From NCBI GenBank assembly GCA_030054835.1, contig JASGVS010000034.1:1-64000 (forward strand): a stretch of 64,000 nucleotides of DNA, in the 5' to 3' direction. Source of the DNA: UBA3910 sp002391465. Lineage in GTDB: Bacteria > Bacillota > Limnochordia > Darwinibacteriales > Darwinibacteriaceae. The position numbers and the translations under genes were made by a program. Position 1 is the first letter of the stretch, and each line of letters starts with the position of its first letter. Of this stretch, positions 38,192 to 45,847 are shown piece after piece. The notes beneath the pieces are model-generated. The model saw only the letters and a list, made by a program, of their open reading frames with translations, searched no databases and was not told the DNA's origin.

Positions 38192-39095
38192 CTTCTACAC
38201 CTCCTTGGGCGATTTGTACGAAAATATCATGGAGTGAGGGGCGGGAAATGACAAGTTCCCTGATCCCAAGCTCAGCGGGGAAACTGTGGACGAACTCCAG
38301 GGGTTCCACGCCTTCCCTGAGGATGAAGCGGTAACGACTCCCGTTCAGTACCTGGAAACTTTCCACCCTACCATTGTCAAGGCTAATTTCCTGGTCGGCC
38401 AGGACATCTACCCGGAAGTTGCCGTAGCGCTCCTTAATTGACTGGAGGTCTCCCTGCACAACTTCTTTTCCTTTATGAATCAAGAAAATCTCATCACAGA
38501 GCTCTTCCACAATGCCCATTTGGTGGCTGGAGAGGAGCACTGCCGCACCTGAGGTGGCAAGTGCCCGTATTTCCGCTTTGAACTGGTCCTGACTGACCGG
38601 GTCCAAGCCCGAAAAAGGTTCATCTAAAACTACGAACTTGGGCTCATGTAGGATGGAGGCGATAAACTGCACCTTTTGGGCCATCCCTTTGGAGAGCTGC
38701 TCCACCTTTTTATTGGCATATTCCTCCAATCCGAACTTCCTGAGCCACTCCATAGCCCTTTCCTTGGCTGACTGTTTGGGCATGTCCTTGAGACCGGCTA
38801 AGAAGAGGAGAATATTCATCACCTTAGTTTCTTTGTACAAACCCCGCTCTTCCGGTAGGTAACCCACTAGGTTCAAAGGCACACCCCGGGTCCGCTTGCC
38901 ACCCTCTTGGAAGAAAATTTCCCCTTGGTCGGGGGCAGTGATACCCATGATCATGCGGATAATAGTGGTTTTACCTGCACCGTTCGGCCCTAACACTCCG
39001 AGGATTTTCCCCTGGGCAGCCTGGAAGGAGATGTTGTCCACAACGGTGGTGGAGCCGTATACCTTACTGATTCCCTTCACGATTAAGCCATCCAT
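38148..39095 (-). CDS. ABC exporter ATP-binding protein, NatA-like
   Basis: The 315-residue product has Walker A GPNGAGKTTII, signature LSKGMAQKVQFIASI and Walker B FVVLDEPFSGLDP, and the NatA-type C-terminal extension. The start is ATG 39095 (MDGLIVKG) after AGGAGG; the frame extends upstream without a ribosome site. It ends 44 bases inside the permease gene, so the two are a coupled pair. Confidence 0.92.
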   Translation of the reverse strand: MDGLIVKGISKVYGSTTVVDNISFQAAQGKILGVLGPNGAGKTTIIRMIMGITAPDQGEIFFQEGGKRTRGVPLNLVGYLPEERGLYKETKVMNILLFLAGLKDMPKQSAKERAMEWLRKFGLEEYANKKVEQLSKGMAQKVQFIASILHEPKFVVLDEPFSGLDPVSQDQFKAEIRALATSGAAVLLSSHQMGIVEELCDEIFLIHKGKEVVQGDLQSIKERYGNFRVDVLADQEISLDNGRVESFQVLNGSRYRFILREGVEPLEFVHSFPAELGIRELVISRPSLHDIFVQIAQGGVEDEAYVEDSQMGDYA

Positions 39096-39180
39096 GTACG
39101 TACTGTCCTCCTGCTTTTGATTTATATCGATAATTATATCACTAAGACCAGCCAGGGGCGTCCGTAATTTTCCAAAAAAA

Positions 39181-39204
39181 AGCGGTGGCCTGTTTGCCAC
39201 CGCT
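39181..39204 (-). terminator. Terminator after the DUF6530 gene
   Basis: AGCGGTGGC pairs with GCCACCGCT across a 6-base loop. On the minus strand it runs into eight T, and on the plus strand into four. Confidence 0.9.
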
Positions 39205-39209
39205 TTTCG

Positions 39210-39689
39210 TTAGTAACCCATCTCCTTAAGGAGTCTGGCCAACGTACGCAGCCTCTCGCCGATTAACTCGCCATCGTCGGCAAGTGCCTGATAGAAGAGG
39301 TGCATATCCTCATTAATTTTCTCATTCTCAGTACAGACCTCCACCGTCATGGCATCACCCTGCAGGCCAACCCGATCGATGACGGGGTTCTCCGGATTAT
39401 AGAAGTTCTCAAACCGGTATGCTTCGTCAAAATGGAGTTTAGCCCGGAGGACCAAAATGGCTAGGTCCAACACCCTATGCAGGGGCAGCTCCTCCGATTG
39501 GCGCGACCAGCGTTCACCCGTGTGGCGCCACACCTTGGCCGAAATGTCAACCCGGCCCCTTTCATTCCACTGGGCCAGGCCCAGGGAAAGGCCCTTGGCA
39601 TCTGAATCGTAAGCTTGGCGGCCGTCGATGTTGCTGTAATCTTCTACTACAATAACCGGTTTGTGCTTCAAACTGGTAGGTATCTTCAT
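39210..39689 (-). CDS. DUF6530 family protein
   Basis: The 159-residue product begins MKIPTSLKHKPVIVVEDY and contains DAKGLSLGLAQWN, ISAKVWRHTGERWSRQSEELP and LHRVLDLAIL, strings I associate with the DUF6530 family. No signal peptide or membrane segment is visible. The function is unknown. It has its own strong promoter with a repeat between promoter and gene and its own terminator, so it is an independently controlled single gene. AAGGAGG precedes ATG 39689. Confidence 0.75.
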   Translation of the reverse strand: MKIPTSLKHKPVIVVEDYSNIDGRQAYDSDAKGLSLGLAQWNERGRVDISAKVWRHTGERWSRQSEELPLHRVLDLAILVLRAKLHFDEAYRFENFYNPENPVIDRVGLQGDAMTVEVCTENEKINEDMHLFYQALADDGELIGERLRTLARLLKEMGY

Positions 39690-39705
39690 TGTGTGCCTCC
39701 TTCGA

Positions 39706-39734
39706 GTAGTAAATTAGTAAAGTAGTAAATTACT
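39706..39734 (-). repeat. Direct repeat between promoter and DUF6530 start, operator-like
   Basis: GTAGTAAATTA occurs at 39706-39716 and again at 39722-39732, 16 bases apart. The second copy extends to AGTAA-A-TTACT, a perfect odd-centred palindrome. The location just downstream of the transcription start suits a repressor site. Confidence 0.55.
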
Positions 39735-39748
39735 GAAATGCTAGACCA

Positions 39749-39777
39749 AGTATACAGCACGGGATGGCCGCTGTCAA
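39749..39777 (-). promoter_or_regulatory. Sigma-A promoter of the DUF6530 gene
   Basis: On the minus strand TTGACA (39772-39777) and TATACT (39749-39754) are separated by exactly 17 bases. Confidence 0.85.
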
Positions 39778-39858
39778 CGCCTAAACGTAAACATTTAACG
39801 CAGGAAGTATTAGGAAGATGCAGAACATATTGACTAAATATGGAGTGGAGGAATGTCC

Positions 39859-41514
39859 ATGTATTTGAACTGCTTTGCTGAGGTCAAGGAGCTGACCAAA
39901 GAACTGGTGCAGGTTCCCAGCATAGTTAAAACGGCAGGTGAGGCGGAAATTGCCAAACGGGTCCATCAGTTCTACAGTGAACTTCCCTATTTCCAAGCAA
40001 ATCCAGACCAACTTCTGCTGCAGCGGACGGTAGATGATGAGATTGAAAGATACAACGTGCTGGCTATGGTGAAGGGGACCAAGGGAAACTCCAAGCGCAC
40101 AATCATTCTCATGGGTCACCTTGACACGGTGGGAGTGGATGATTTCGGCACCCTCAAAGAGTATGCCTTTGATCCGGACAGATTGCCCCAGCTCCTGCGG
40201 GAGATGGACTTGGGGGACGAGATCAACCGGGATATCGACTCCGGTGAGTATATGTTCGGCAGGGGTGCGTTGGACATGAAATCTGGAGTTGCGGGCCATA
40301 TGTGGTTGATCCGCTATTTCTCAGAGCACCCGGAAGAGCTGGATGGGAACATAATCGCCGTATCCGAATGCGATGAAGAGGACAATTCCCACGGAATTAT
40401 CTCCGCCCTGAAAGCTTTGAAGGAGTGGAAAGAGAAGTACGATCTGGAATACATAGCTGCTATTAACGCTGACTATTCTACGCCCTATCATGCTGAGGAT
40501 GAAAACAGGTACGTTTATTTTGGCACCATCGGCAAGCTTCTACCCACTTTTTACGTCGTAGGCAGGGAAACCCACGTTGGCCAGGCCTATGGGGGCCTTA
40601 ACCCCAATCTGATCGTAGCCGAACTGACCAGGCTGATTGAATTGAACCCTGAGCTCTGCGACGAGGCCCAGGGGGAAGTAACCATTCCGCCCATGTCCCT
40701 AAAACAGTCGGACTTCAAAGACGCCTACACGGTGCAGACTCCAATCGCTGCCTACGCTTATTACAATGTCTTCACCCACAGCATGAGCCCACGGGAGATT
40801 ATGGCGAAAATGAAGGAGAAGGCGGTGGAGGCGTTTGAGAATGTCATAGCCTATGCCAACGACTCCTACAAGCGATTCTGTGAAATGGGAGGCCATACTT
40901 TTACAAAGCTGCCGTGGCAGGTAAGGGTATACACCTGGGAAGAATTCTACCAGAGGTTGAGCACAATTCACGGTGAAAAGTTTGAGGAGCACTTGAAAAA
41001 GTTTATTGCAGAGATGGATAGGAATGATCCAACGTTAGATCTGCGGGAGTTTAATGTGAGAATAGTGGGAGAAACGTTTAAATGGGAGCGGGACAAAAGC
41101 CCGGTTATTGTCCTTTTCAACTCTTCCACCTATTTCGCTCGGATTGAGATGACGGGCAGGACGGAAGAAGAAAGGCTGCTCCTGGCCAGTGTAAAGGAGG
41201 CAGTGGAAGTTGTACAGGATCATTCTGACAAACCCATCGTCACCAAGATGTTTTACCCATACATCTCCGATTCCAGTTTCATGGCCTTAGGGGATGAATG
41301 GGATGAATTGGCTGCCTTGGAGCGAAATACACCGGCGTGGGGGAGAAAATACGCCCATCCCGTCGCTGACATTGCGGCCATCAATGTACCGGTAGTGAAT
41401 ATTGGTACTTACGGCAAAGACGGCCACAAGCTCACCGAACGGGTGCACATGAAGCATACATTTGAACATATACCCAACATTACTTACCAGACGATTAAAC
41501 GGCTGTTGGCCTAA
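39859..41514 (+). CDS. M20 family metallopeptidase, RocB-like
   Basis: The 551-residue product has the M20 metal-site motifs ILMGHLDTVG, GRGALDMKSG and SECDEEDNSHG, and a late His region (THVGQAYGGLNP). The length, over 500 residues, and overall layout fit the RocB subgroup, named after a Bacillus arginine-degradation gene of unclear activity. It probably hydrolyses a peptide or an acyl-amino acid in the cytoplasm. ATG 39859 is preferred, 7 bases after GGAGG; ATG 39853 is too close to it. Confidence 0.85.
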   Translation: MYLNCFAEVKELTKELVQVPSIVKTAGEAEIAKRVHQFYSELPYFQANPDQLLLQRTVDDEIERYNVLAMVKGTKGNSKRTIILMGHLDTVGVDDFGTLKEYAFDPDRLPQLLREMDLGDEINRDIDSGEYMFGRGALDMKSGVAGHMWLIRYFSEHPEELDGNIIAVSECDEEDNSHGIISALKALKEWKEKYDLEYIAAINADYSTPYHAEDENRYVYFGTIGKLLPTFYVVGRETHVGQAYGGLNPNLIVAELTRLIELNPELCDEAQGEVTIPPMSLKQSDFKDAYTVQTPIAAYAYYNVFTHSMSPREIMAKMKEKAVEAFENVIAYANDSYKRFCEMGGHTFTKLPWQVRVYTWEEFYQRLSTIHGEKFEEHLKKFIAEMDRNDPTLDLREFNVRIVGETFKWERDKSPVIVLFNSSTYFARIEMTGRTEEERLLLASVKEAVEVVQDHSDKPIVTKMFYPYISDSSFMALGDEWDELAALERNTPAWGRKYAHPVADIAAINVPVVNIGTYGKDGHKLTERVHMKHTFEHIPNITYQTIKRLLA

Positions 41515-41519
41515 GAATA

Positions 41520-41553
41520 AATCCCCCAGCCCTTGAATCTGAGCTGGGGGATT
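41520..41553. terminator. Hairpin between convergent genes
   Basis: AATCCCCCAGC pairs with GCTGGGGGATT across 12 bases. It lies between the M20 peptidase and the minus-strand barrel gene and could serve both. Confidence 0.7.
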
Positions 41554-41578
41554 CCACAATTCTGTATCAGCGTTCTAT

Positions 41579-42280
41579 CTAGAATTTCTTAGTCACACCT
41601 AGATGAACTTCGGTGCTGCCTGCACTGCTGGTGCCCATCCCTTTGTAGTTGGGCACGCTGAAGGTTGTGCCTGAAATGCCAAGCTGTACACCTAAGTCGT
41701 CTTTGAGGTCATAACTCAAATCAACTTGATAGAGGAAGGATATGCCGGAATCGACATTGGAATCTGTAGTGTTATCTTGATGAATCGTCCAATTTATCCA
41801 CGGGCTGCCAGTTACGGTGGCTGCAGCTTGGAATCCTTCTGCCAGGTCGATTTGGATAACCGCTTGACCTACGAAATTGCGGCCGCTTAAACCGGTGGCT
41901 TTGCCGCCGTTGATGTTGGCGTTTTCAAATCTGTTGTAGAGGAACTGGTAGCCTAAGCCGCCGTAGACGCGGAGGATATCCTGTTCGAGGAAGAGGTAGT
42001 TGGCAGCTACCTGCCCCAAGTTGCGGGATATGTTCATGTCTTTTAAGCTGCGGGAATACTGGAACAGACCAGTGAAAAGCAGATCCTCATAGGGGTAGTA
42101 AAACGACAGACGGCCGGATACATCCTGGGTTTCCAGCTTGCCGCTGCCTAGAATGTCATAGGTGGCGGTGCCGTAGCCTACTTGGGCCCTGCCCACGAGT
42201 TCAGCAGCAGCGGGTTGGGAGAACACTACGAGACTAAGGCTTAAGATGACCGACAGTGCGTATTTCACAAACCTATTCAT
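41579..42280 (-). CDS. Small outer-membrane beta-barrel protein, putative
   Basis: The 233-residue product has a clear signal peptide (to about SQPAAA) and a mature part made of short alternating strands (GRAQVGYGTATYDI, VSGRLSFYYP, LRVYGGLGYQF, FVGQAVIQIDL) ending EVHLGVTKKF. The C-terminal Phe after alternating hydrophobics is the signal recognised by outer-membrane assembly machinery. The start is the ATG at 42280 after GAGGAGTGAG; an upstream in-frame ATG has no ribosome site. It is divergent from a second small barrel. No family is recognised. Confidence 0.7.
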   Translation of the reverse strand: MNRFVKYALSVILSLSLVVFSQPAAAELVGRAQVGYGTATYDILGSGKLETQDVSGRLSFYYPYEDLLFTGLFQYSRSLKDMNISRNLGQVAANYLFLEQDILRVYGGLGYQFLYNRFENANINGGKATGLSGRNFVGQAVIQIDLAEGFQAAATVTGSPWINWTIHQDNTTDSNVDSGISFLYQVDLSYDLKDDLGVQLGISGTTFSVPNYKGMGTSSAGSTEVHLGVTKKF

Positions 42281-42399
42281 GAACTCACTCCTCATGTTTT
42301 TCCTGTTGGAAATAATTCTAGGCGTTAGGGTTAAAACCTGCCGAGGAGAAGGCTCGATGCCAATTTATCCAGAAAAAAGAAAGGAAGGGAAAACTGTCT

Positions 42400-43026
42400 A
42401 TGAAAAGGATTGTGGCTTTAACAGTAATGTGTGTGTTGGTCCTGTCCATGAGTGTTTCAGCTGCAGCTAGGATGAATCTGACCGGTGCGTATTTGCTGAG
42501 TTTGGAGGATGGCTCTAAGCTGCGGGGGTTCTCAATTACCGCCCGGGGTGAAGTGTACAAGAACATCCTACTGGATGGTGCCTTTCTCAGTGTAAGTGAC
42601 AAGGAGGCTGATCTCTCTGAACGCCTGCTCACGGCGGGAGTCCTCTACCGCGTGGTGACTGAACCGGATCTGCAGGTGTTTGCAGGTCTGGGCTACGCCC
42701 ATTTTACCAGCTCGGCAGAGCCGCAGGAAATGGGAGTCGCTGAGGCAGGGGAGGCTGCTCCTGCTGAGCGAGGGAGCGGTATATTTGGTAAGGTTGGTTT
42801 TGACTTTACCGTGGCACCCAAAGTGAATCTCCAAGCTGCCCTGGCCTATGCGCCCAAACTCAAGCTGGGCGAGGAAGACTCCGCTCTGACCACAGCCCGG
42901 GCCATGGTAGGTTACCAGCTCTTTGAATCAGTTCGGATTCAGGCTCAGGTGGAGTATTATCGCTTAGGCAGTGAAAATGCCGTTTCCCGCAGCTTGGTAG
43001 GCGGGGGAATAGCAGTCAGCTTTTAA
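42400..43026 (+). CDS. Small outer-membrane beta-barrel protein, putative
   Basis: The 208-residue product has a signal peptide (to about SVSAAA) and a barrel-like mature part with short strands (FSITARGEVYKNILLDGAF, LQVFAGLGYAHF, SGIFGKVGFDFTV, VRIQAQVEYYRL) ending GGGIAVSF. The size and strand count fit an eight-stranded barrel with an acidic Ala-rich loop around residue 108-125. The C-terminal Phe again matches outer-membrane insertion. It is divergent from the similar-sized gene at 41579. Confidence 0.7.
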   Translation: MKRIVALTVMCVLVLSMSVSAAARMNLTGAYLLSLEDGSKLRGFSITARGEVYKNILLDGAFLSVSDKEADLSERLLTAGVLYRVVTEPDLQVFAGLGYAHFTSSAEPQEMGVAEAGEAAPAERGSGIFGKVGFDFTVAPKVNLQAALAYAPKLKLGEEDSALTTARAMVGYQLFESVRIQAQVEYYRLGSENAVSRSLVGGGIAVSF

Positions 43027-43055
43027 GTCGCAGTCAAAAAACGAGATAGGTGTAA

Positions 43056-43084
43056 GGCTCCGTTTGAGATAAACGGAGCCTTTT
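43056..43084 (+). terminator. Terminator after the small barrel gene
   Basis: GGCTCCGTTT pairs with AAACGGAGCC around GAGAT and runs into TTTT. Confidence 0.9.
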
Positions 43085-43107
43085 CCTTAAAATATTTAAG
43101 TAAGCAA

Positions 43108-43136
43108 TTGACATTATTAAGGATATGGTTTAATAT
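43108..43136 (+). promoter_or_regulatory. Sigma-A promoter of the DUF2089-YvlB operon
   Basis: TTGACA (43108-43113) and TAATAT (43131-43136) are 17 bases apart. Confidence 0.8.
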
Positions 43137-43196
43137 TTGAATAGAAACTTGAAATCCCAGAGATTGGTATTAGAAAATTTAAGGTGGTGACTTAAC

Positions 43197-43559
43197 TTGG
43201 CGAACCCCATTTTGAGTAAGTGTCCCGTCTGCGGTAAAGCGATGCAGGTTACCAGGCTGCACTGCCCGGGTTGTAAGACGACGGTGGAGGGGACATTTGA
43301 CGCCTGCAAGTTCTGTCGACTCGATCAAGAGCAGAGGCAGTTTATAGAGGTTTTCCTTACTGCCCGTGGGAACATCAAAGAAGTGGAGAGGTTTTTGGGT
43401 ATTTCCTATCCTACCGTGCGCAGCCGGCTCGATGCGGTTTTGGAGGCCCTGGGCTATCGGGTGGAAAGGGAACAGGATTTGAGACGTAAGGAGATTTTGG
43501 AAGCGTTGGATAAGGGAGAAATCACTTCGGAAGAAGCAATTAAGCTTCTGCGAAATTAG
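43197..43559 (+). CDS. DUF2089 zinc-ribbon and helix-turn-helix protein
   Basis: The 120-residue product has two CxxC pairs (CPVCGK, CPGCK) and a third (CKFC), then a helix-turn-helix-like part (RGNIKEVERFLGISYPTVRSRLD). It ends with a short motif, EALDKGEITSEEAIKLL. This is the DUF2089 layout, a likely DNA-binding regulator. The TTG start at 43197 follows AAGGTGGTGAC. It lies 15 bases before the YvlB-like gene, a common pairing, so it may control that operon. Confidence 0.85.
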   Translation: MANPILSKCPVCGKAMQVTRLHCPGCKTTVEGTFDACKFCRLDQEQRQFIEVFLTARGNIKEVERFLGISYPTVRSRLDAVLEALGYRVEREQDLRRKEILEALDKGEITSEEAIKLLRN

Positions 43560-43574
43560 GGGAGGGAAGGTTGG

Positions 43575-44720
43575 ATGCAGCAGGAGCAGAGATTAATCCT
43601 GAAGATGCTGGAAGAGGGGAAAATCAACGCCGAAGAGGCGGAGGCCCTGCTCAATGCCTTGGGTGAGGCTGAACCTAAGGAGGAGGAAGCACAGGAAGAA
43701 CCTTGGGCCAGGTTGGAAAAAATGGGCGAAGAGTTCGCGGCCAAAGTTGAGGCTGCAACTGAGAGGTTTGCCAAATCGTTGGAACACAAAACGGAAGGAC
43801 TTAGTGAGAAGCTGGTTAAGCTTCCCAAAATCTTGACCAGAATCCCTTTTGTCGGTTTTGAACAGGCCCACGAGTTTACCCAGGTGCGGCGGGGACCAGT
43901 CACGGCCGAGGAAGGGGAAGTGATCCCCATCGCCCTGAGCAACTTCAACGGCCCAATCTGCGTTGAGGGCTGGTCTGAGGATGGCTGGCAGCTCATTGTT
44001 GTCCAGCGGATACGGGGACGAGACCGGGAAACACTGCGTGACCATCTCTACAAGGCGGAATGGGCGGATGGAGAAGCGCGAGACAGCTTTAGACTTAGCA
44101 TCCCCGATCAGCTAGATCGGTTTGTATCACTCCATCTGATGGTGCCGAGGCATCGGAAATACGAGGTTACGACGGTGTCTGTAAACGGCTCCCTTCGTTT
44201 GGAAAACCTAAAAGGAACTACTGTCGAACTGAGGACTACCAATGGTTCCGTTTCTACTTGCTCGGTACGGAGTGAGCGGGTGGACGGTCGGATCAGCAAT
44301 GGGTCATGTAAAATGGATGGGGTGGAGGCGGATGTCATTCGCTTCCGGATCGGAAATGGCTCCTATCGGGTGCAGGGTTCGGCTAGAGAGGTGGACTGTG
44401 TAGCAACCAATGGGTCAATCGACCTGCGGGCGGATCAGATTCCCCAAACGAGCAATTACACCCTCCAGACTGTGAACGGGTCGATCACGGTCAAACTGCC
44501 GGATCAAGAAAACGTTGGTACCTCCGTGCAGTTGAGTACATCGGTTGGCCGCATTCACACCAGTCTCGGTGCGTTGGAAAACACCACCGATGAGCGGGCT
44601 GGCGGTGGAGCCTCGTTTTCCGGGCAGACGGTAGGTTTTGCCGAGAAACCGGTTAGACTGGCCCTTAGTGCCACAACTACATCCGGTTCAATCTCAGTGT
44701 CTACCACGGAGGAAGACTAG
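43575..44720 (+). CDS. YvlB/LiaG-like DUF4097 beta-repeat protein
   Basis: The 381-residue product opens with KMLEEGKINAEEAEALL, a SHOCT-like motif shared with the end of the preceding protein. A coiled linker follows, and from about residue 200 a beta-helix-like DUF4097 region in which NGS (or SGS) recurs about every 20 residues: SVNGSLRL, TTNGSVST, ISNGSCKM, IGNGSYRV, ATNGSIDL, TVNGSITV, TTSGSISV. No signal peptide is visible. Relatives in Bacillus (YvlB) belong to envelope-stress regulons, but the molecular role is unknown. Confidence 0.85.
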   Translation: MQQEQRLILKMLEEGKINAEEAEALLNALGEAEPKEEEAQEEPWARLEKMGEEFAAKVEAATERFAKSLEHKTEGLSEKLVKLPKILTRIPFVGFEQAHEFTQVRRGPVTAEEGEVIPIALSNFNGPICVEGWSEDGWQLIVVQRIRGRDRETLRDHLYKAEWADGEARDSFRLSIPDQLDRFVSLHLMVPRHRKYEVTTVSVNGSLRLENLKGTTVELRTTNGSVSTCSVRSERVDGRISNGSCKMDGVEADVIRFRIGNGSYRVQGSAREVDCVATNGSIDLRADQIPQTSNYTLQTVNGSITVKLPDQENVGTSVQLSTSVGRIHTSLGALENTTDERAGGGASFSGQTVGFAEKPVRLALSATTTSGSISVSTTEED

Positions 44721-44777
44721 ACCGAGATAATTATCCCAGCAGGACATGGGCTGAGCAAAGAGAATAATTTCAGACAG

Positions 44778-44806
44778 AAGAGGTGGTATTAACCGCCTCT
44801 TTTCTT
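44778..44806 (+). terminator. Terminator after the YvlB-like gene
   Basis: AAGAGGTGGT pairs with ACCGCCTCTT (one G-T pair) and runs into TTTCTTT. Confidence 0.85.
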
Positions 44807-44825
44807 TGGAAGAGAGGTAACAGCA

Positions 44826-45638
44826 ATGATTAAGTTTATAGCCTGCGATTTGGACGACAGTCTTCTAGATCGCAGCGGCAAAATTAGTCCTGAAAACAAA
44901 GCAGCCATCAAACTGGTTAGGGAGAAGGGGATTGGCCTTACCATCGCCACCGGCAGAATGTTCCAGTCCGCCGCAGCTTTCGCCCGTGAGTTGGGTCTGG
45001 ACGAAGAACAGCCCCTTATCTGTTACAACGGAGCTTTGGTTCAGCGCCTGTCTGGAGAAACACTCTATCATGAACCGCTGCCAACGGCCGTAGCCTGCAA
45101 GCTGGCAGAGCATGCCCGGGCTAATGATTGGGTAATCAATGCCTACCTTAACGATGAGCTTTATGTGCAGCGCTGGGATGAGCATGCGGCCCGCTATGCC
45201 ACTACGGCCAGTGTGGACGTGAAGGTTGTGCCCAATCTAGCGGAATTCATGCGTAAGGGTGAAATGGAGCCTGCGAAACTCCTGGTGACCACTCCACCGG
45301 AGGAGGTGTCGGAACGCATAGTCCAGATCAGAACGTTGGCTGGCGATTTCGTGCAGATCGCCCAGTCGCGGGAGGATATGATCGAGATTACCCGCAGCGG
45401 TGTGCACAAGGGTAAGGCTCTGTTACGCCTAGTAGAGTCTATGGGCCTGGACATGTCTGAGGTAATGGCAATTGGGGACAGCAGCAATGATTTGACCATG
45501 CTGGAAATGGCGGGGTTGGGGATCGCCATGGGTAATGCGGGGCCTGAAATAAAGAACGCAGCCGATTATGTTACCCTTTCCAATGGGGATCATGGTGTGG
45601 CCTACGCACTTAACAAATACGTTTTGGGTAAGAGTTGA
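44826..45638 (+). CDS. Cof-type HAD phosphatase
   Basis: The 270-residue product has the HAD motifs: DLDDSLLDRSG (motif I with both aspartates; the usual Gly is Asp), ATGRMFQSA (motif II), Lys in HKGKALLRL and GDSSNDLTMLEMAG (motif IV). A C2-type cap lies between, as in the Cof group, which acts on sugar phosphates, flavin phosphate or phospholipid head groups. The substrate is not predictable. It forms a single-gene unit. Confidence 0.93.
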   Translation: MIKFIACDLDDSLLDRSGKISPENKAAIKLVREKGIGLTIATGRMFQSAAAFARELGLDEEQPLICYNGALVQRLSGETLYHEPLPTAVACKLAEHARANDWVINAYLNDELYVQRWDEHAARYATTASVDVKVVPNLAEFMRKGEMEPAKLLVTTPPEEVSERIVQIRTLAGDFVQIAQSREDMIEITRSGVHKGKALLRLVESMGLDMSEVMAIGDSSNDLTMLEMAGLGIAMGNAGPEIKNAADYVTLSNGDHGVAYALNKYVLGKS

Positions 45639-45737
45639 TCCGCTGCCTTGCGAGGATTCAAAAAGGAGAAATCTGGGCTTTTAACTGAGGTATTTCGCCA
45701 AAAGGCAGAATTTAGCTTACTCAAAAGCAAAAAATCT

Positions 45738-45766
45738 TTGCATAACGATCTAAACTGTGTTATTAT
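45738..45766 (+). promoter_or_regulatory. Sigma-A promoter of the msmX-type gene
   Basis: TTGCAT (45738-45743) and TATTAT (45761-45766) are separated by 17 bases. Confidence 0.75.
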
Positions 45767-45780
45767 GTTAACGTAATATA

Positions 45781-45809
45781 ATATGTTCCGAGTGTCAACT
45801 CGGACATAT
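45781..45809 (+). promoter_or_regulatory. Leader hairpin or operator ahead of the msmX-type gene
   Basis: ATATGTTCCGAGT and ACTCGGACATAT form an inverted repeat with one bulged T around GTCA. It begins about 15 bases after the -10 box. It could be a repressor site or an mRNA-stabilising 5' hairpin; no T run makes it a terminator. Confidence 0.5.
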
Positions 45810-45847
45810 TTTAAATATGCCATTTTGTGGTGAGAGGAGTTAAGTCA

